Positions 51,644-60,700 of a stretch of 64,000 bases of DNA are shown here, one piece after another (within the stretch, counting starts at the first letter, position 1; every line of letters starts with the position of its first letter). Where the stretch lies: NCBI RefSeq assembly GCF_010894405.1, contig NZ_JAAIYA010000002.1:806001-870000 (forward strand). The letters run 5' to 3'. The position numbers were made by a program, and so were the translations under genes. This DNA comes from Pyxidicoccus caerfyrddinensis (lineage in GTDB: Bacteria > Myxococcota > Myxococcia > Myxococcales > Myxococcaceae). Below the pieces are notes generated by a model. That model ran no database searches, had not been told where the DNA came from, and saw nothing but the letters and a program-made list of their open reading frames with translations.

Positions 51644-52273
51644 ATGAGACGCACTACTTCCCGCCCGCCGGAGCCCACGCCCTTCCGGAGCCTCGAGGAC
51701 ATCCGCAAGCGGAACCGGGGGCCAGGGCTGTCGGCGGAAGACTGGGCGGATGCCGCCCTCTGGAGCCTCGCGGACGGCGTGGAGGCGCTGTCGGTGGAGC
51801 GGCTGGCCCGCAGCCTGGGCGTGACGAAGGGCGGCTTCTACTGGCACTTCAAGGACCGCGCGGACGTGCTCCAGGCCGCGCTCGCGCGCTGGGAACAGCT
51901 GGCGACCACGGACACCATCCAACGGCTGGAGGCCCTGCCGGAGCCGAGGGAGCGGCTGCGCCAGTTGCTGGCACTGACGTTCGAAGCGGGGCCGCATGGG
52001 AAGATTGAGGTCGCCATCGTCGCGGGCGCCGCCGCGGACCCGCGCATCCAGCCGGTCCTCGCGCGGGTGTCGCAGCGGCGCATCGACTACCTGGTGAAGC
52101 TGTACCGGGCGCTCGGCCTGCCGGCCCGCGAGGCGCGCAACTGGGCCCTGCAGGCCTATTCCACGTACGTGGGCCGCCTGCACCTGGCCATCGCCAGTCC
52201 GGAGGCGCTGAGCTCGAGCCGCGCCCGCGCCGACTTCGTCCAGCACGTGGCCCGGACGCTGATGCCGAAGTGA
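51644..52273 (+). CDS. TetR-family transcriptional regulator
   Basis: The 209-residue protein has a TetR-type helix-turn-helix (about 48-78; SVERLARSLGVTKGGFYWHF, then KDRADVL) and a helical ligand-binding C-terminal domain. The N-terminus is an extended, basic tail before the first helix. It is divergent from the DUF6463/DUF2867-like gene, and the palindrome between them is the expected operator, so it likely represses that gene and itself. The ATG at 51644 fits the domain boundary; the GGGAGGGGGA run is rather far upstream. The ligand is unknown. Confidence 0.93.
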   Translation: MRRTTSRPPEPTPFRSLEDIRKRNRGPGLSAEDWADAALWSLADGVEALSVERLARSLGVTKGGFYWHFKDRADVLQAALARWEQLATTDTIQRLEALPEPRERLRQLLALTFEAGPHGKIEVAIVAGAAADPRIQPVLARVSQRRIDYLVKLYRALGLPAREARNWALQAYSTYVGRLHLAIASPEALSSSRARADFVQHVARTLMPK

Positions 52274-52276
52274 GGC

Positions 52277-52304
52277 GCCCGCCCCCGGACTCCCAGGGGC
52301 GGGC
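52277..52304. terminator. Hairpin between convergent TetR and PQQ-dehydrogenase genes
   Basis: GCCCGCCCC (52277-52285) pairs with GGGGCGGGC (52296-52304) around a 10-nt loop, 4 bp after the TetR stop codon and 20 bp before the stop of the convergent gene. No T-tract is present. Confidence 0.55.
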
Positions 52305-52324
52305 TGGCGCGCGAACCTTCAGCG

Positions 52325-54952
52325 CTACTCCTGCTGCTCCACGTCGATGAAGCAGACCTTGTTGTTGGCAGCCCCGCTGCCGTTGCCGAGCGTCAGCCGC
52401 CCGTCGGTGATGGTGACGTCCGCGCTGGAGGTGATGAAGCGCGCGCCGGTCGTCGGCGTGCCGGAGAGCGCGAGCTGTCCCTCCACCGCGAGCTGGAAGA
52501 CGCTGTCGAAGTGGAGCGCGTCACCCGCGGCCAGCGTCACGCGGTACTTCCCCGACGGCACGGCCAGCTCCCACGAGGCGTTCGGATTCTCCGGCTTCTG
52601 CAGGTGCGTGAGGGTGTCGTAGCGCTCGTCTGGCGACGTGGTGCTGTTCCGGTCCCGCGTCTGCGTGCTGTTGTCCGCGTTCCACCCGTAGCTCAGTCCG
52701 TTGCCCCGCGCTCCGAAGACGAGGCCCGTGTCGGCAACGTAGCCCGTGGGCACGGCGGCCCCCGCCGGTTGGAAGTTCACCCGCGCGCGCAGGCCGTCCC
52801 CGTACGTGGCGGTGAGGCTGGAGGCCGTGGCCGGCGTCACGTAGCCGTGCGCGCGTGCGCCCCCGTCGGACCATGACGCCCACACCTTCCACGCGCCCGT
52901 GCCGTCCGCCTGCGCGGGAGCGGTGATGTTCAGCGTGTAGCCCTCCCACGACTTCAGCGTCACCGGCGTGGTGACGGTGCCGCCATTCACCCCGAGCGTC
53001 AGCCCCGAGGGCACGGACGCGAGCGTCACGTCCACGATGTTCGGGAGCACGTTGCGCACCACCGTGGTGCTGCGCCCCTGCGAGTCCGTCGCGGTGAGCC
53101 GCACCTCGACGAAGCTGGCGGGAACAGCGGCCAGCTCCTCCGGCGCCGGAGCGGTGAGCGTGAGGTTGTTGCCGGAGGTGGCCGTGAGCAGCGGGTGGGT
53201 GTGGCTGTCGTGGTGGAGCAGCGCCTCCCAGGTGAGGCGGCTGTCCGGGAGCGTGCCGTCCTCGGCGTCCGTGGCGCTGCCCGTCAGCACCAGCGTCTGG
53301 CCCACGCGGAAGCGCAGGGTGGTGGCCGGCGAGGTGATGGTGGGCACGGGCGCGGTGTTGCCCGCGTCGATGCGGACGGTGGCCGCCTGCGCCGACGTGG
53401 CCCCGCGCGCGTCCCGCACGGTGAGCGAGGCCGTGAAGGCGCCGCTCGCGGTGTAGACGTGGCTCGTGGTGGGCGTGGCCGTCTGCACCGTCGCGCTGCC
53501 ATCCCCGAAGCTCCACACGTACGTCAGCGCGTCACCATCCGGGTCGCTGCTGGCGCCGCCGTTGAAGTTGACGGTGAGCGGCGTGGAGCCCGTGGTGGGG
53601 GACGCGGAGAGGGTGGCCACCGGCGGCCGGTTGCCCGTGCCGGTGTAGTCGATGCGGCGCACCTCGCCGCCGTTCGCATAGGTCGTGTAGTAGAGCGACT
53701 GGCCCGCGCCCGAGGGACCGAAGCGCAGCGTCACCGCGGAGCTGCCGCCCAGTCCGGTGGCGAACGCGCTCACCGCCACCGTGCCGCCCGAGCGCGTCAG
53801 CTTGAACACCTTGCCGCAGACGTAGTCGCTGAAGAAGTACGCGTTGTCGTCCCCGGGCGCCCACGCCCCGGCGGGCGCGAAGGCACCGCCGGTAATCGAG
53901 TTGCAGTTCTGGAATGGCGAGCTGGCGTCGTTGGTGCCGTGCTTGTAGTCGAAAATCGGGTTGGTCATCCCCGCGGGCGGCGCGTCGCAGCTGGTGGTGG
54001 AGTTGTTGGCGCAGTGGCCCTCGCGCGTGTTCCACCCGTAGTCCGCGCCCTTGATGCCCTCGTCGATTTCCTCCCAGACACCCTGGCCCACGTCGTTGAT
54101 GAAGAAGGTGCTGGTGCCCGGCTGGAAGGCGAAGCGGAACGGGTTGCGCAGGCCGGTGGCGTAGCTCTCCTGGCAGGGGCCGGTGCCGGCCGGGACACCC
54201 GCCGGGTCTCCACAGCGGCGGCTGCCCGCGGCCGCGTACCAGGGGTTGTCCGTGGGGATGCTCCCGTCCTTGCGGATGCGCAGCAGCTTTCCCAGCAGTA
54301 CGTCCAGCCGGCGCGCGGTGGTGTTCTGCCCGGCGCAGCGGCTCGGGTCGCCGAGCTGGCACCCGCCGTCACCCACGCTGATGTAGAGCAGCCCGTCCGG
54401 GCCGAAGTGCAGGTCGCCTCCGTTGTGGTTGCCCGCGGTGGAGGGGATGTTGTCCACCAGCACCAGCTCACTCGCCGGGTCCGCCACGTTCGTGTCCGGC
54501 AGCGTGAAGCGCGACACGCGGTTGACGGCGACGTTGGCGATGTTCGTCGTGCAGGTGTTGAACTTGTTGAACGTGTAATAGACGTAGATGAAGCGGTTGG
54601 TGGCGAAGGCCGGGTCCACCGCCACGCCCAGCAGGCCGCGCTCGGAGTTGGTGCAGAGCCGGGCCGCCAGGTCCAACGCCGGAGTCGTCAGCAGCGCGCC
54701 GCCCGCGACGACGCGCAACCTTCCGGGCTGCGTGGTGATGAGCATCCGCCCATCCGGCGTGAAGGTCAGCGCGGTGGGCTGCGCCACCGTCGCCACCAAC
54801 GCGTCCGTGTACGACGGGGGAAGGGTGATGGCCGAAGCCGCGCGCTCCAGCTCCGCGCCGTCAGTCCCCTCCGAGGAGGGTTCCGGCGCGCAGGCCAGGG
54901 CCAGCACGATCATCCAGGTGAAGCGCAGGGGACGCAGCAAACGAGGTGTCAT
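52325..54952 (-). CDS. PQQ-type sugar/aldose dehydrogenase lipoprotein with PKD and C-terminal beta domain
   Basis: The 875-residue protein has a lipoprotein signal (MIVLALAC, cysteine 21), an N-terminal soluble glucose/sorbosone dehydrogenase-type beta-propeller (about 50-435; ERGLLGVAVDPAFATNRFIYVYYT, NHNGGDLHFGPDGLLYISVGDGG, ATGLRNPFRFAFQPG), a PKD domain (about 440-530; YVWSFGDGS), further Ig-like beta regions, and a C-terminal carbohydrate-binding, malectin-like part (about 745-875; YGWNADNSTQTRDRN, YRVTLAAGD). It should be exported and act on surface sugars with PQQ, although the family also holds enzymes without demonstrated PQQ use. Start ATG at 54950-54952. It is convergent with the TetR gene. 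Confidence 0.9.
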   Translation of the reverse strand: MTPRLLRPLRFTWMIVLALACAPEPSSEGTDGAELERAASAITLPPSYTDALVATVAQPTALTFTPDGRMLITTQPGRLRVVAGGALLTTPALDLAARLCTNSERGLLGVAVDPAFATNRFIYVYYTFNKFNTCTTNIANVAVNRVSRFTLPDTNVADPASELVLVDNIPSTAGNHNGGDLHFGPDGLLYISVGDGGCQLGDPSRCAGQNTTARRLDVLLGKLLRIRKDGSIPTDNPWYAAAGSRRCGDPAGVPAGTGPCQESYATGLRNPFRFAFQPGTSTFFINDVGQGVWEEIDEGIKGADYGWNTREGHCANNSTTSCDAPPAGMTNPIFDYKHGTNDASSPFQNCNSITGGAFAPAGAWAPGDDNAYFFSDYVCGKVFKLTRSGGTVAVSAFATGLGGSSAVTLRFGPSGAGQSLYYTTYANGGEVRRIDYTGTGNRPPVATLSASPTTGSTPLTVNFNGGASSDPDGDALTYVWSFGDGSATVQTATPTTSHVYTASGAFTASLTVRDARGATSAQAATVRIDAGNTAPVPTITSPATTLRFRVGQTLVLTGSATDAEDGTLPDSRLTWEALLHHDSHTHPLLTATSGNNLTLTAPAPEELAAVPASFVEVRLTATDSQGRSTTVVRNVLPNIVDVTLASVPSGLTLGVNGGTVTTPVTLKSWEGYTLNITAPAQADGTGAWKVWASWSDGGARAHGYVTPATASSLTATYGDGLRARVNFQPAGAAVPTGYVADTGLVFGARGNGLSYGWNADNSTQTRDRNSTTSPDERYDTLTHLQKPENPNASWELAVPSGKYRVTLAAGDALHFDSVFQLAVEGQLALSGTPTTGARFITSSADVTITDGRLTLGNGSGAANNKVCFIDVEQQE

Positions 54953-55046
54953 TGATGACTCCGTAGAGGGTCATTCTGCACCTTGTCTTTTGCTGCTTAA
55001 TCTCGTTTTGCGCGAGTCACAAATCCGCGCCTGTCCACGCCTGAAC

Positions 55047-55081
55047 GAAAACGGGCCCCGGCCAGAAGGCCAGGGCCCGTT
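55047..55081 (-). terminator. Rho-independent terminator of the TSDRYG-repeat gene
   Basis: A 9-bp stem (AACGGGCCC at 55050-55058 with GGGCCCGTT at 55073-55081) continues inward through CGGCC/GGCC-type pairs. On the minus strand it is followed by a TTTTCG tract at 55045-55050. It lies 22 bp after the stop of the repeat-protein gene and upstream of the PQQ-type dehydrogenase gene. Confidence 0.8.
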
Positions 55082-55102
55082 CACCGCTGGAGCGGCGGCG
55101 GA

Positions 55103-55516
55103 CTACTTCGTGAAGCCGTCGATGACGTGGCCGTAGCGGTCCGACGTCGGGGCCTGGGTGCCGCTGGACGGAGGCGTCTCCGGCGTCGGCGCGGGGCGGG
55201 TGGAGACGACGTTGCCGTAGCGGTCCGAGGTCTGCGTGCCCGGAGCCGGCTGCGGCTTCACGGGGGGCATGCTGGATCCGGGCTTCGTCGTCACCGCGCC
55301 CGGGGGCAGCGGCGTCGGGAAGGTGGTGCCGTCGATGACGTGGCCGTAGCGGTCCGACGTGGGCGCCTTGGGGCCCGTGGACGGAGGGGGCTGCGGCGTC
55401 GGCGCGGGACGGGTGGAGACGACGTTGCCGTAGCGGTCCGACGTCTGCGTGCCCGGCGCCGGCTGCGGCTTCACAGGGGGCATGTTCGGCGAGCGAGGGG
55501 GGATGGAGGTAGCCAT
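55103..55516 (-). CDS. Small Pro-rich protein with four TSDRYG motifs
   Basis: The 137-residue protein is built from two near-identical units of about 53 residues, each starting MPPVKPQPAPG and containing TSDRYGNVV and TSDRYGHVIDG. TSDRYG occurs at 25-30, 53-58, 96-101 and 124-129. It is proline- and threonine-rich, without signal peptide, membrane helix or cysteine. The ATG at 55514-55516 has AAGGA 6 nt upstream; an earlier in-frame start lacks one. An inverted repeat TGTCTC/GAGACA lies at 55540-55560 in the upstream region. It is followed by a terminator, so it is a single-gene unit. I do not recognise a family. Confidence 0.8.
   Translation of the reverse strand: MATSIPPRSPNMPPVKPQPAPGTQTSDRYGNVVSTRPAPTPQPPPSTGPKAPTSDRYGHVIDGTTFPTPLPPGAVTTKPGSSMPPVKPQPAPGTQTSDRYGNVVSTRPAPTPETPPSSGTQAPTSDRYGHVIDGFTK
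55112..55483 (-). repeat. Two direct copies of about 160 bp within the TSDRYG-protein gene
   Basis: The units at 55325-55483 and 55112-55270 are 213 bp apart and nearly identical at DNA level (ttgccgtagcggtccgacgt and related blocks). They differ mainly in the segment after the PTP and at the end (GTTFP versus GFTK). This looks like a recent tandem duplication, kept in frame. Confidence 0.85.
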
Positions 55517-55620
55517 TGCGGTCCTTATCGGCACACACGTGTCTCTTGTTGCTTGAGACAGACTATTCCCGACTCCTGGGAGAATGCCCGGCACCCCCAG
55601 TGTGAGCGGCCGACCCGCGC

Positions 55621-56607
55621 TCAGTGGCGGCCGTTGCCGCGGCCGCGCGAGTGCTGGCCACCCGGAGACGCGGAGTGGCTGCGAGAGCCGTGCGAGCGGG
55701 ACTCGCCCCAGCGGCTGGAGCCCCGGTTCCGGGATCCGTAGTCGTGGCTCCGGTAGCTATTGCCGTGGCTCCGGTAGCCATAATCCCGGTTCCGGTAGAC
55801 ATAGTTGTGGCTCCGGTAGCCATAGTCATGCGCGCGGTAGCTGCGGTGGTACGTCGGGTAGCGGTGCCACGTGTAGCGGTAGGCGTTGGGGGAGCCCCAG
55901 TGCGCGCGGACGCTGACATAGGGGTAGACGGGCACTGTCACCCGGACCGAGCCGCGGACGGCCCAGCCGCCCCATGAGAAATGCCAGGACGGGCCCCGGT
56001 GGACCCAGCGGGGCGAGACGAAGACCAGGCCGGGCTGGGGCGGCTCCACCCACGCACCCGCCACCCACACCCAGTCGTCGCCCTCCCAGTACCAGTAGCC
56101 GGGCGTCCACGTGAGGTGCTCGGCGGGCGGAGGCGGCGGCTCCTCCATCTGGGGCTCGGGCGGCGCCTGGGTGGTGGTGAGCGCTTCACCGGAGGGCTCG
56201 ACGGCAATCTCCACCATGTTCGAGTCCGGCCGCGCCCAGCCACCGGGCACCCAGCGCCAGCCCTGGCTGTCCTGCTCCCAGTAGCCGTTGATGAACCGGT
56301 AGCCCGGCATCGCGGCCACCCACGAGCCGTTGACGTAGCGCCACTGGTCGCCGTCCCAGTCCCAGTGGCCGGAGGCCCACACCGCGCCCGCGTAGGGCCG
56401 GGCCGAGGGCCGCTCATCGGGCAATTCGGGAGGGGCGCTGGGTGCGGTGGGGACGTCGTCCTCCTCCGGCGCGCCGTCGTCGTAGTCGCCCTCGTCGGAC
56501 GCGTAGCGGGAATCGTCGGGGTCCTGCGCGGGAACCGGAGTCGTCTGCCCGTACACAACCGGTGTGGCCAGCACGGCCACCAGGCAGACCCAGAATCGAG
56601 GAGTCAT
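55621..56607 (-). CDS. YXWGXW-repeat-type secreted protein with Arg/Ser/His/Tyr-rich tail
   Basis: The 328-residue protein has a signal peptide (to about residue 20, VVYG|QT), an acidic Asp/Glu-Pro-rich segment, then Trp/Tyr-rich YXWGXW-like units (GHWDWDGDQWRYVNGSWV, YWYWEGDDWVWVAGAWV). The tail (about 245-328) is made of RSHxYxYR-type repeats, very basic and rich in Arg, Ser, His and Tyr. YXWGXW proteins are exported and of unknown function, often linked to the outer membrane or matrix. The ATG at 56605-56607 has GGAG about 8 nt upstream. It is divergent from the ankyrin gene at 56776 across 168 bp. Confidence 0.87.
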   Translation of the reverse strand: MTPRFWVCLVAVLATPVVYGQTTPVPAQDPDDSRYASDEGDYDDGAPEEDDVPTAPSAPPELPDERPSARPYAGAVWASGHWDWDGDQWRYVNGSWVAAMPGYRFINGYWEQDSQGWRWVPGGWARPDSNMVEIAVEPSGEALTTTQAPPEPQMEEPPPPPAEHLTWTPGYWYWEGDDWVWVAGAWVEPPQPGLVFVSPRWVHRGPSWHFSWGGWAVRGSVRVTVPVYPYVSVRAHWGSPNAYRYTWHRYPTYHRSYRAHDYGYRSHNYVYRNRDYGYRSHGNSYRSHDYGSRNRGSSRWGESRSHGSRSHSASPGGQHSRGRGNGRH

Positions 56608-56775
56608 GACGTCATCTCCGTTGGGTGCGGAACATTCTCCGCGCCAGGGGGTGAGGGGGAGCCCCGGTCCCTGGTCTGAAACAAGAGACGGCCGCTGGAC
56701 GCTTCTATTCAGGCGGAACTCGAAGTGTTGCCTGCCTACTGTTGCAAGACTGGGAATTCAGAAGAAACTCACGGC

Positions 56776-57747
56776 ATGTACCTCGTTGCCGCCGTGGTGG
56801 CCCTGGTGGTCCTGTCGCTGCTCGTTCGCCGCGTCCTCCGTTCGCGCGGGGACCTGCTGGCCGCCATCCGGCAGGGGAATGCCGCGCGGGTGGAGGCGCT
56901 GCTGCGCAGGAAGCCGGCGGCGCTCACCGCCGCCCGCGAGTCCGTGCGCGGCCCGCTCCAGGCCGCCGCGTCCCGGGGCAGCCGCGACATCGTCGAGTTG
57001 CTGCTGGCGCGTGGGGTGGACCCGGCCGGCATCGACGGCTGGGGGCAGAGCGCGCTGCACGTGGCGGCGCTGCACGGCCATGTGGACCTGGTGCGCCGCT
57101 TCCTGGAGCTCGGGGTGGACGTGAATCAGCGAGCGCGGCGGGCCACCTCGGACAAGGTGCCGGCCCGGCCCGGCGCCACCTGCCTGCACTTCGCCTGCGG
57201 CGCCGGGCAGCTCGCCGTGCTGGAGGTGCTGCTGGAGAAGGGCGCCGCCTGGGACGCGGTGGACGAGCGGGAGCTCACGGGGCTGCACGAGGTGGCCGCG
57301 CGCTCCGGCTCGGTGGAGGTGGCGCGGCGGCTGCTGGAATTGGGCTGCGCGGTGGATGCGCTGGACTGCCTGGGGCAGACCCCGCTGATGCTGGCGCTGG
57401 CCTACAAGCGCACCGCGCTGGCGTCGCTGCTGGTGGCCCACGGTGCCAGCCCGCACGTCCGGGGACCGCTGGAGTTCACCCCGCTGCACCTGGCGGCGCT
57501 GCGCGGCCTGGAGGACCTGGTGTCCGCGCTGCTGGCCGCGGGCGCGAATCCGCTCGCCGCGAACGACCTGGGCCAGAAGCCCGTGGACGTGGCCCGTGCC
57601 GAGGGGCACGCGGCCGTCGCGTCCCTCCTGGAGGAGGCGGGGGGCCGGGCGACGGTGACGTCCGTCGTGCCGGAGTCCGGCACCGGGGCCGGGGCCGAGG
57701 ACGTGGCGGTGGAAGCCCCGCCGCGTCCCCGGACGTCCGAGGGCTGA
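56776..57747 (+). CDS. Membrane-anchored ankyrin-repeat protein
   Basis: The 323-residue protein begins with one membrane segment (MYLVAAVVALVVLSLLV), then ankyrin repeats from about 40 to 290 (typical units such as GQSALHVAALHGHVDLVRRFLELG and FTPLHLAALRGLEDLVSALLAAG). The C-terminal tail is Pro/Glu-rich. Such anchors place a protein-binding scaffold at the membrane. The ATG at 56776 starts directly on the membrane segment, with only a weak Shine-Dalgarno; earlier in-frame codons give an unlikely Cys-rich leader. It is convergent with the large lipoprotein gene at 57752, with only 4 bp between the stops. Confidence 0.87.
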   Translation: MYLVAAVVALVVLSLLVRRVLRSRGDLLAAIRQGNAARVEALLRRKPAALTAARESVRGPLQAAASRGSRDIVELLLARGVDPAGIDGWGQSALHVAALHGHVDLVRRFLELGVDVNQRARRATSDKVPARPGATCLHFACGAGQLAVLEVLLEKGAAWDAVDERELTGLHEVAARSGSVEVARRLLELGCAVDALDCLGQTPLMLALAYKRTALASLLVAHGASPHVRGPLEFTPLHLAALRGLEDLVSALLAAGANPLAANDLGQKPVDVARAEGHAAVASLLEEAGGRATVTSVVPESGTGAGAEDVAVEAPPRPRTSEG

Positions 57748-57751
57748 CCGC

Positions 57752-60700
57752 CTACTGCTTCACCAGCACCAACTCGCGCGTCTGGATGAGGTCCACGTCG
57801 CCGGTGAAGCCGGAGAACTGCTCGTACTGCTTCGGCGGGACGCGGGTGCGGGGAACGCGTAGCGACTCGTTGATGGTGAGGGTGTTGCCCTCCTGCTTCT
57901 CCGCGCGGGTGAACTTGCCGAAGGGGCTGTCCACGTTGAGCGACGCCTGCGGGTCCGCCAGCTTCCAGCCGCCCGGCAGCTCCAGCGTCACCTGCGTGCG
58001 GCTGGCCTCGGTGTTGTCGATGAAGAGCGGCGTGGTGCGCGTGCTCAGCTGCACGTAGCGGCGGCCGAGCTGCGCGGGGAAGGTGAGGGGCCCCAGCGCC
58101 ATCCGCTTGTCACCCTCCTGCCGGCCGAAGCGCGGCACGGTGAACTCGTAGTGCAGCACGAAGGGCGCGCCCACCTGCTCCTCGTGCTCCAGCTTCACGC
58201 CGGACAGTGACGCCCCGCCGAAGTACCGCGCCACCGCGCCCTGCAGCGCCTGGTTACGGCTCTCCGCCGACAGCTGGCTGAAGGCCTCGGCAATCTGCGC
58301 GGCCTCGAACCCGGAATAGACTTCCTCACCCTTGCCGGTGAGCTGCCCGTCCGCGGCCAGCTTCAGGCTCAGCCGCACCTCCTTGCCGGGCGCCTCCTTC
58401 ATCGGCGGCGTCGCCACCTTCTCCAGCGGCTTGCCGGGCTGCGGCAGCAGGTACGCCTCGCGCCCGCCCATGGCCGGCTCCGGCAGCTCGCCGAAGGGAC
58501 CGAAGCGCACCGACGTGTCCACCCACACCGGCTCGCTGCCCGGCAGGTCCACGCGGATCGCGGCGAACGGCAGCAGGCTGTCCTGCGGGAAGAGGTAGGG
58601 CGCCGGGTCCGTGTTGAAGGTGCGGATGGCCACCACCCGCGCCGGAATCCCCAGCACGTCCAGCCCGGCCTTCATCACCATCAGCCGGCTGCCCCGGTCC
58701 TGCGCCACCGTGGACGGCGCGGACTGGCCCAGCCCCGAGTCCCGCCCGGAGAAGCGCTGCATCGCCGCCGCGTGCAGCGCCTTCACCGCCTCCAGGCCCT
58801 GCTTCCCCTCGGCCGCCTTGCGCGCGAAGGCCTCCACTTCCGCCGTGCGCAGCCACCGGTCCTGGAACACGTCGCCGTAGACGCGCACCAGCCCGTCGTT
58901 GCCCGTGGCCCCGGCGCCCACCAGCACGAAGGGCAGGTACTCGTTGGAGGACGGCGGCGAGTCCGGCTCGGCGATGAACGGCGGCACCCGGCGTGCCTCG
59001 TAGTGGAAGACCTCCACGTCGCCCTCCACCTTCGGCGCGGGCGCCTTCATCCCGTGCGCGTCCACCTTCATGCCGACGCCCTTGGGCGCCACGACGGTGT
59101 ACGTCGTCCACGCGTTCGGCTGGTTGGCAATCTGGAAGTAGAACGCGGACGCGGTGAAGCCCGGCTGCGCGGGGCCGCGGGGCCCTTCGGCCAGCAGGTA
59201 CTCCACCTCGATGTAGTCACCCACCTGCACGCCCGGCAGGCTCACCGTGTCCTTGCCCTCGATGTTCTCCGGCTCCAGGACGCGGCCGTCCGCCTTCAGT
59301 GTGCGCAGCGCCAGCACCTGCGCGCCGCGCGGCACGGTGACCTCGGCGATGTCCTGTATGCCGGACTGCTCCAGCGCCTTCTGCACCGTGTGGATGCGGT
59401 TGACGAGGCTGCCGTCCGGGTAGACGCGCACCGCCGCCGCGTCCAGCACGAAGGCGGACACGCTGCCACCGGAGATGGGCTCCGCCTCGTACGCGCGGAT
59501 GGCCTCGCGCCCGTCGATGGCTTGGTCCTGCAGCACCTCGCGGCCCGTCTTCGCCCGCTCCACCGCGCGGCGCAGGGACAGGTCATCACCCTCCATGGCC
59601 AGCGCCTTCTCGCGCAGCGCCAGCGCGTCGGCCGGCTGGCCCGCGTACTCGCGCACGTCCGCCATGCGCTTCACCAGGTCCGCGTTGCGCGGCCACACCT
59701 TCGCCAGCTCGCGCAGTACCGCGGTGGCGTCGTCGTAGCGGCGCAGGGCCACGTAGAGGTTGGCCAGCGAGGTGCCGGTGCTCACGCTGGCCGGGTCCCT
59801 GGCCAGCAGGTCCACGTACAGCTTCGCCGCGGCCTCCATGTCGCCCCGGGTGCGCGCGTGCTCCGCCTGCCGCACCACCATGCCGGGGCAGCCGCGCTGC
59901 GCCTCCACCAGCGTGTCCCCGCGCTCCACCGCGTCGCGCCGGCGCGCCAGGCTGTACTGGAGTCCCAGCGCCTCACACAGGCCCGGCTGCGCATCCAGCG
60001 CGGCCTGCAGCGACTCCTCCGCCAGCGACTCCACGTCCAGCGCCAGCGCCGCGCGCGCCCGCGTCAGCGACACGAGGTACGCGGGTGGGCCCTTCGTCGC
60101 GTCCACCGCCTTCAGCGTCTCCAGCGCCGCGGCCGGCTGGCCGTCATCCAGGAAGAGGTCCGCGCGCACCAGCATCGCGGACACGTTGCCCGGGTCCTTC
60201 GCCAGCACCGTCTCCAAATCGCGCGTGGCCCGGCCGCGCGCCACCTTGGTGGGCACGGTGCGGTCCACGGTGGCCAGCTCCGCGCGCAGCGCCAGCAGGG
60301 CCGGCGTGTTGGCCTCCACCGCCGCCATCAGCCGCCGCGAGCCGTCCGCGTCCCGCCCCATGCCGTCGCGCACCGCGAGCACGGTGGCGAGCAAATCTCC
60401 CGCTTCTCCCTCCAGCGCCGCCTTCAGTGACTCCGCCGTGGGGTAGACGCCCGGCGTCTCCTCGGAGGCTTCCGGCCCCTGGCCCCACGGCTGCGGCGCG
60501 GGCCCGGTGGCGGCGGTGAAGCGCACGCCGGAGGGACGCCCGTCCACGCGCAGCAGGGAGAAGGTGAGCACGCCGGAGGTGCCGGCCTTGAGCTGGCGGA
60601 TGAGGAAGCGGTGCTTGCCCGCGGGCAGGTCCACCGTGCGCGCGGTGACGGTGGAGGAGGCGCGCTCAAAGCCCCGGCGCTCCAGGAGCGGCGCTCCGTC

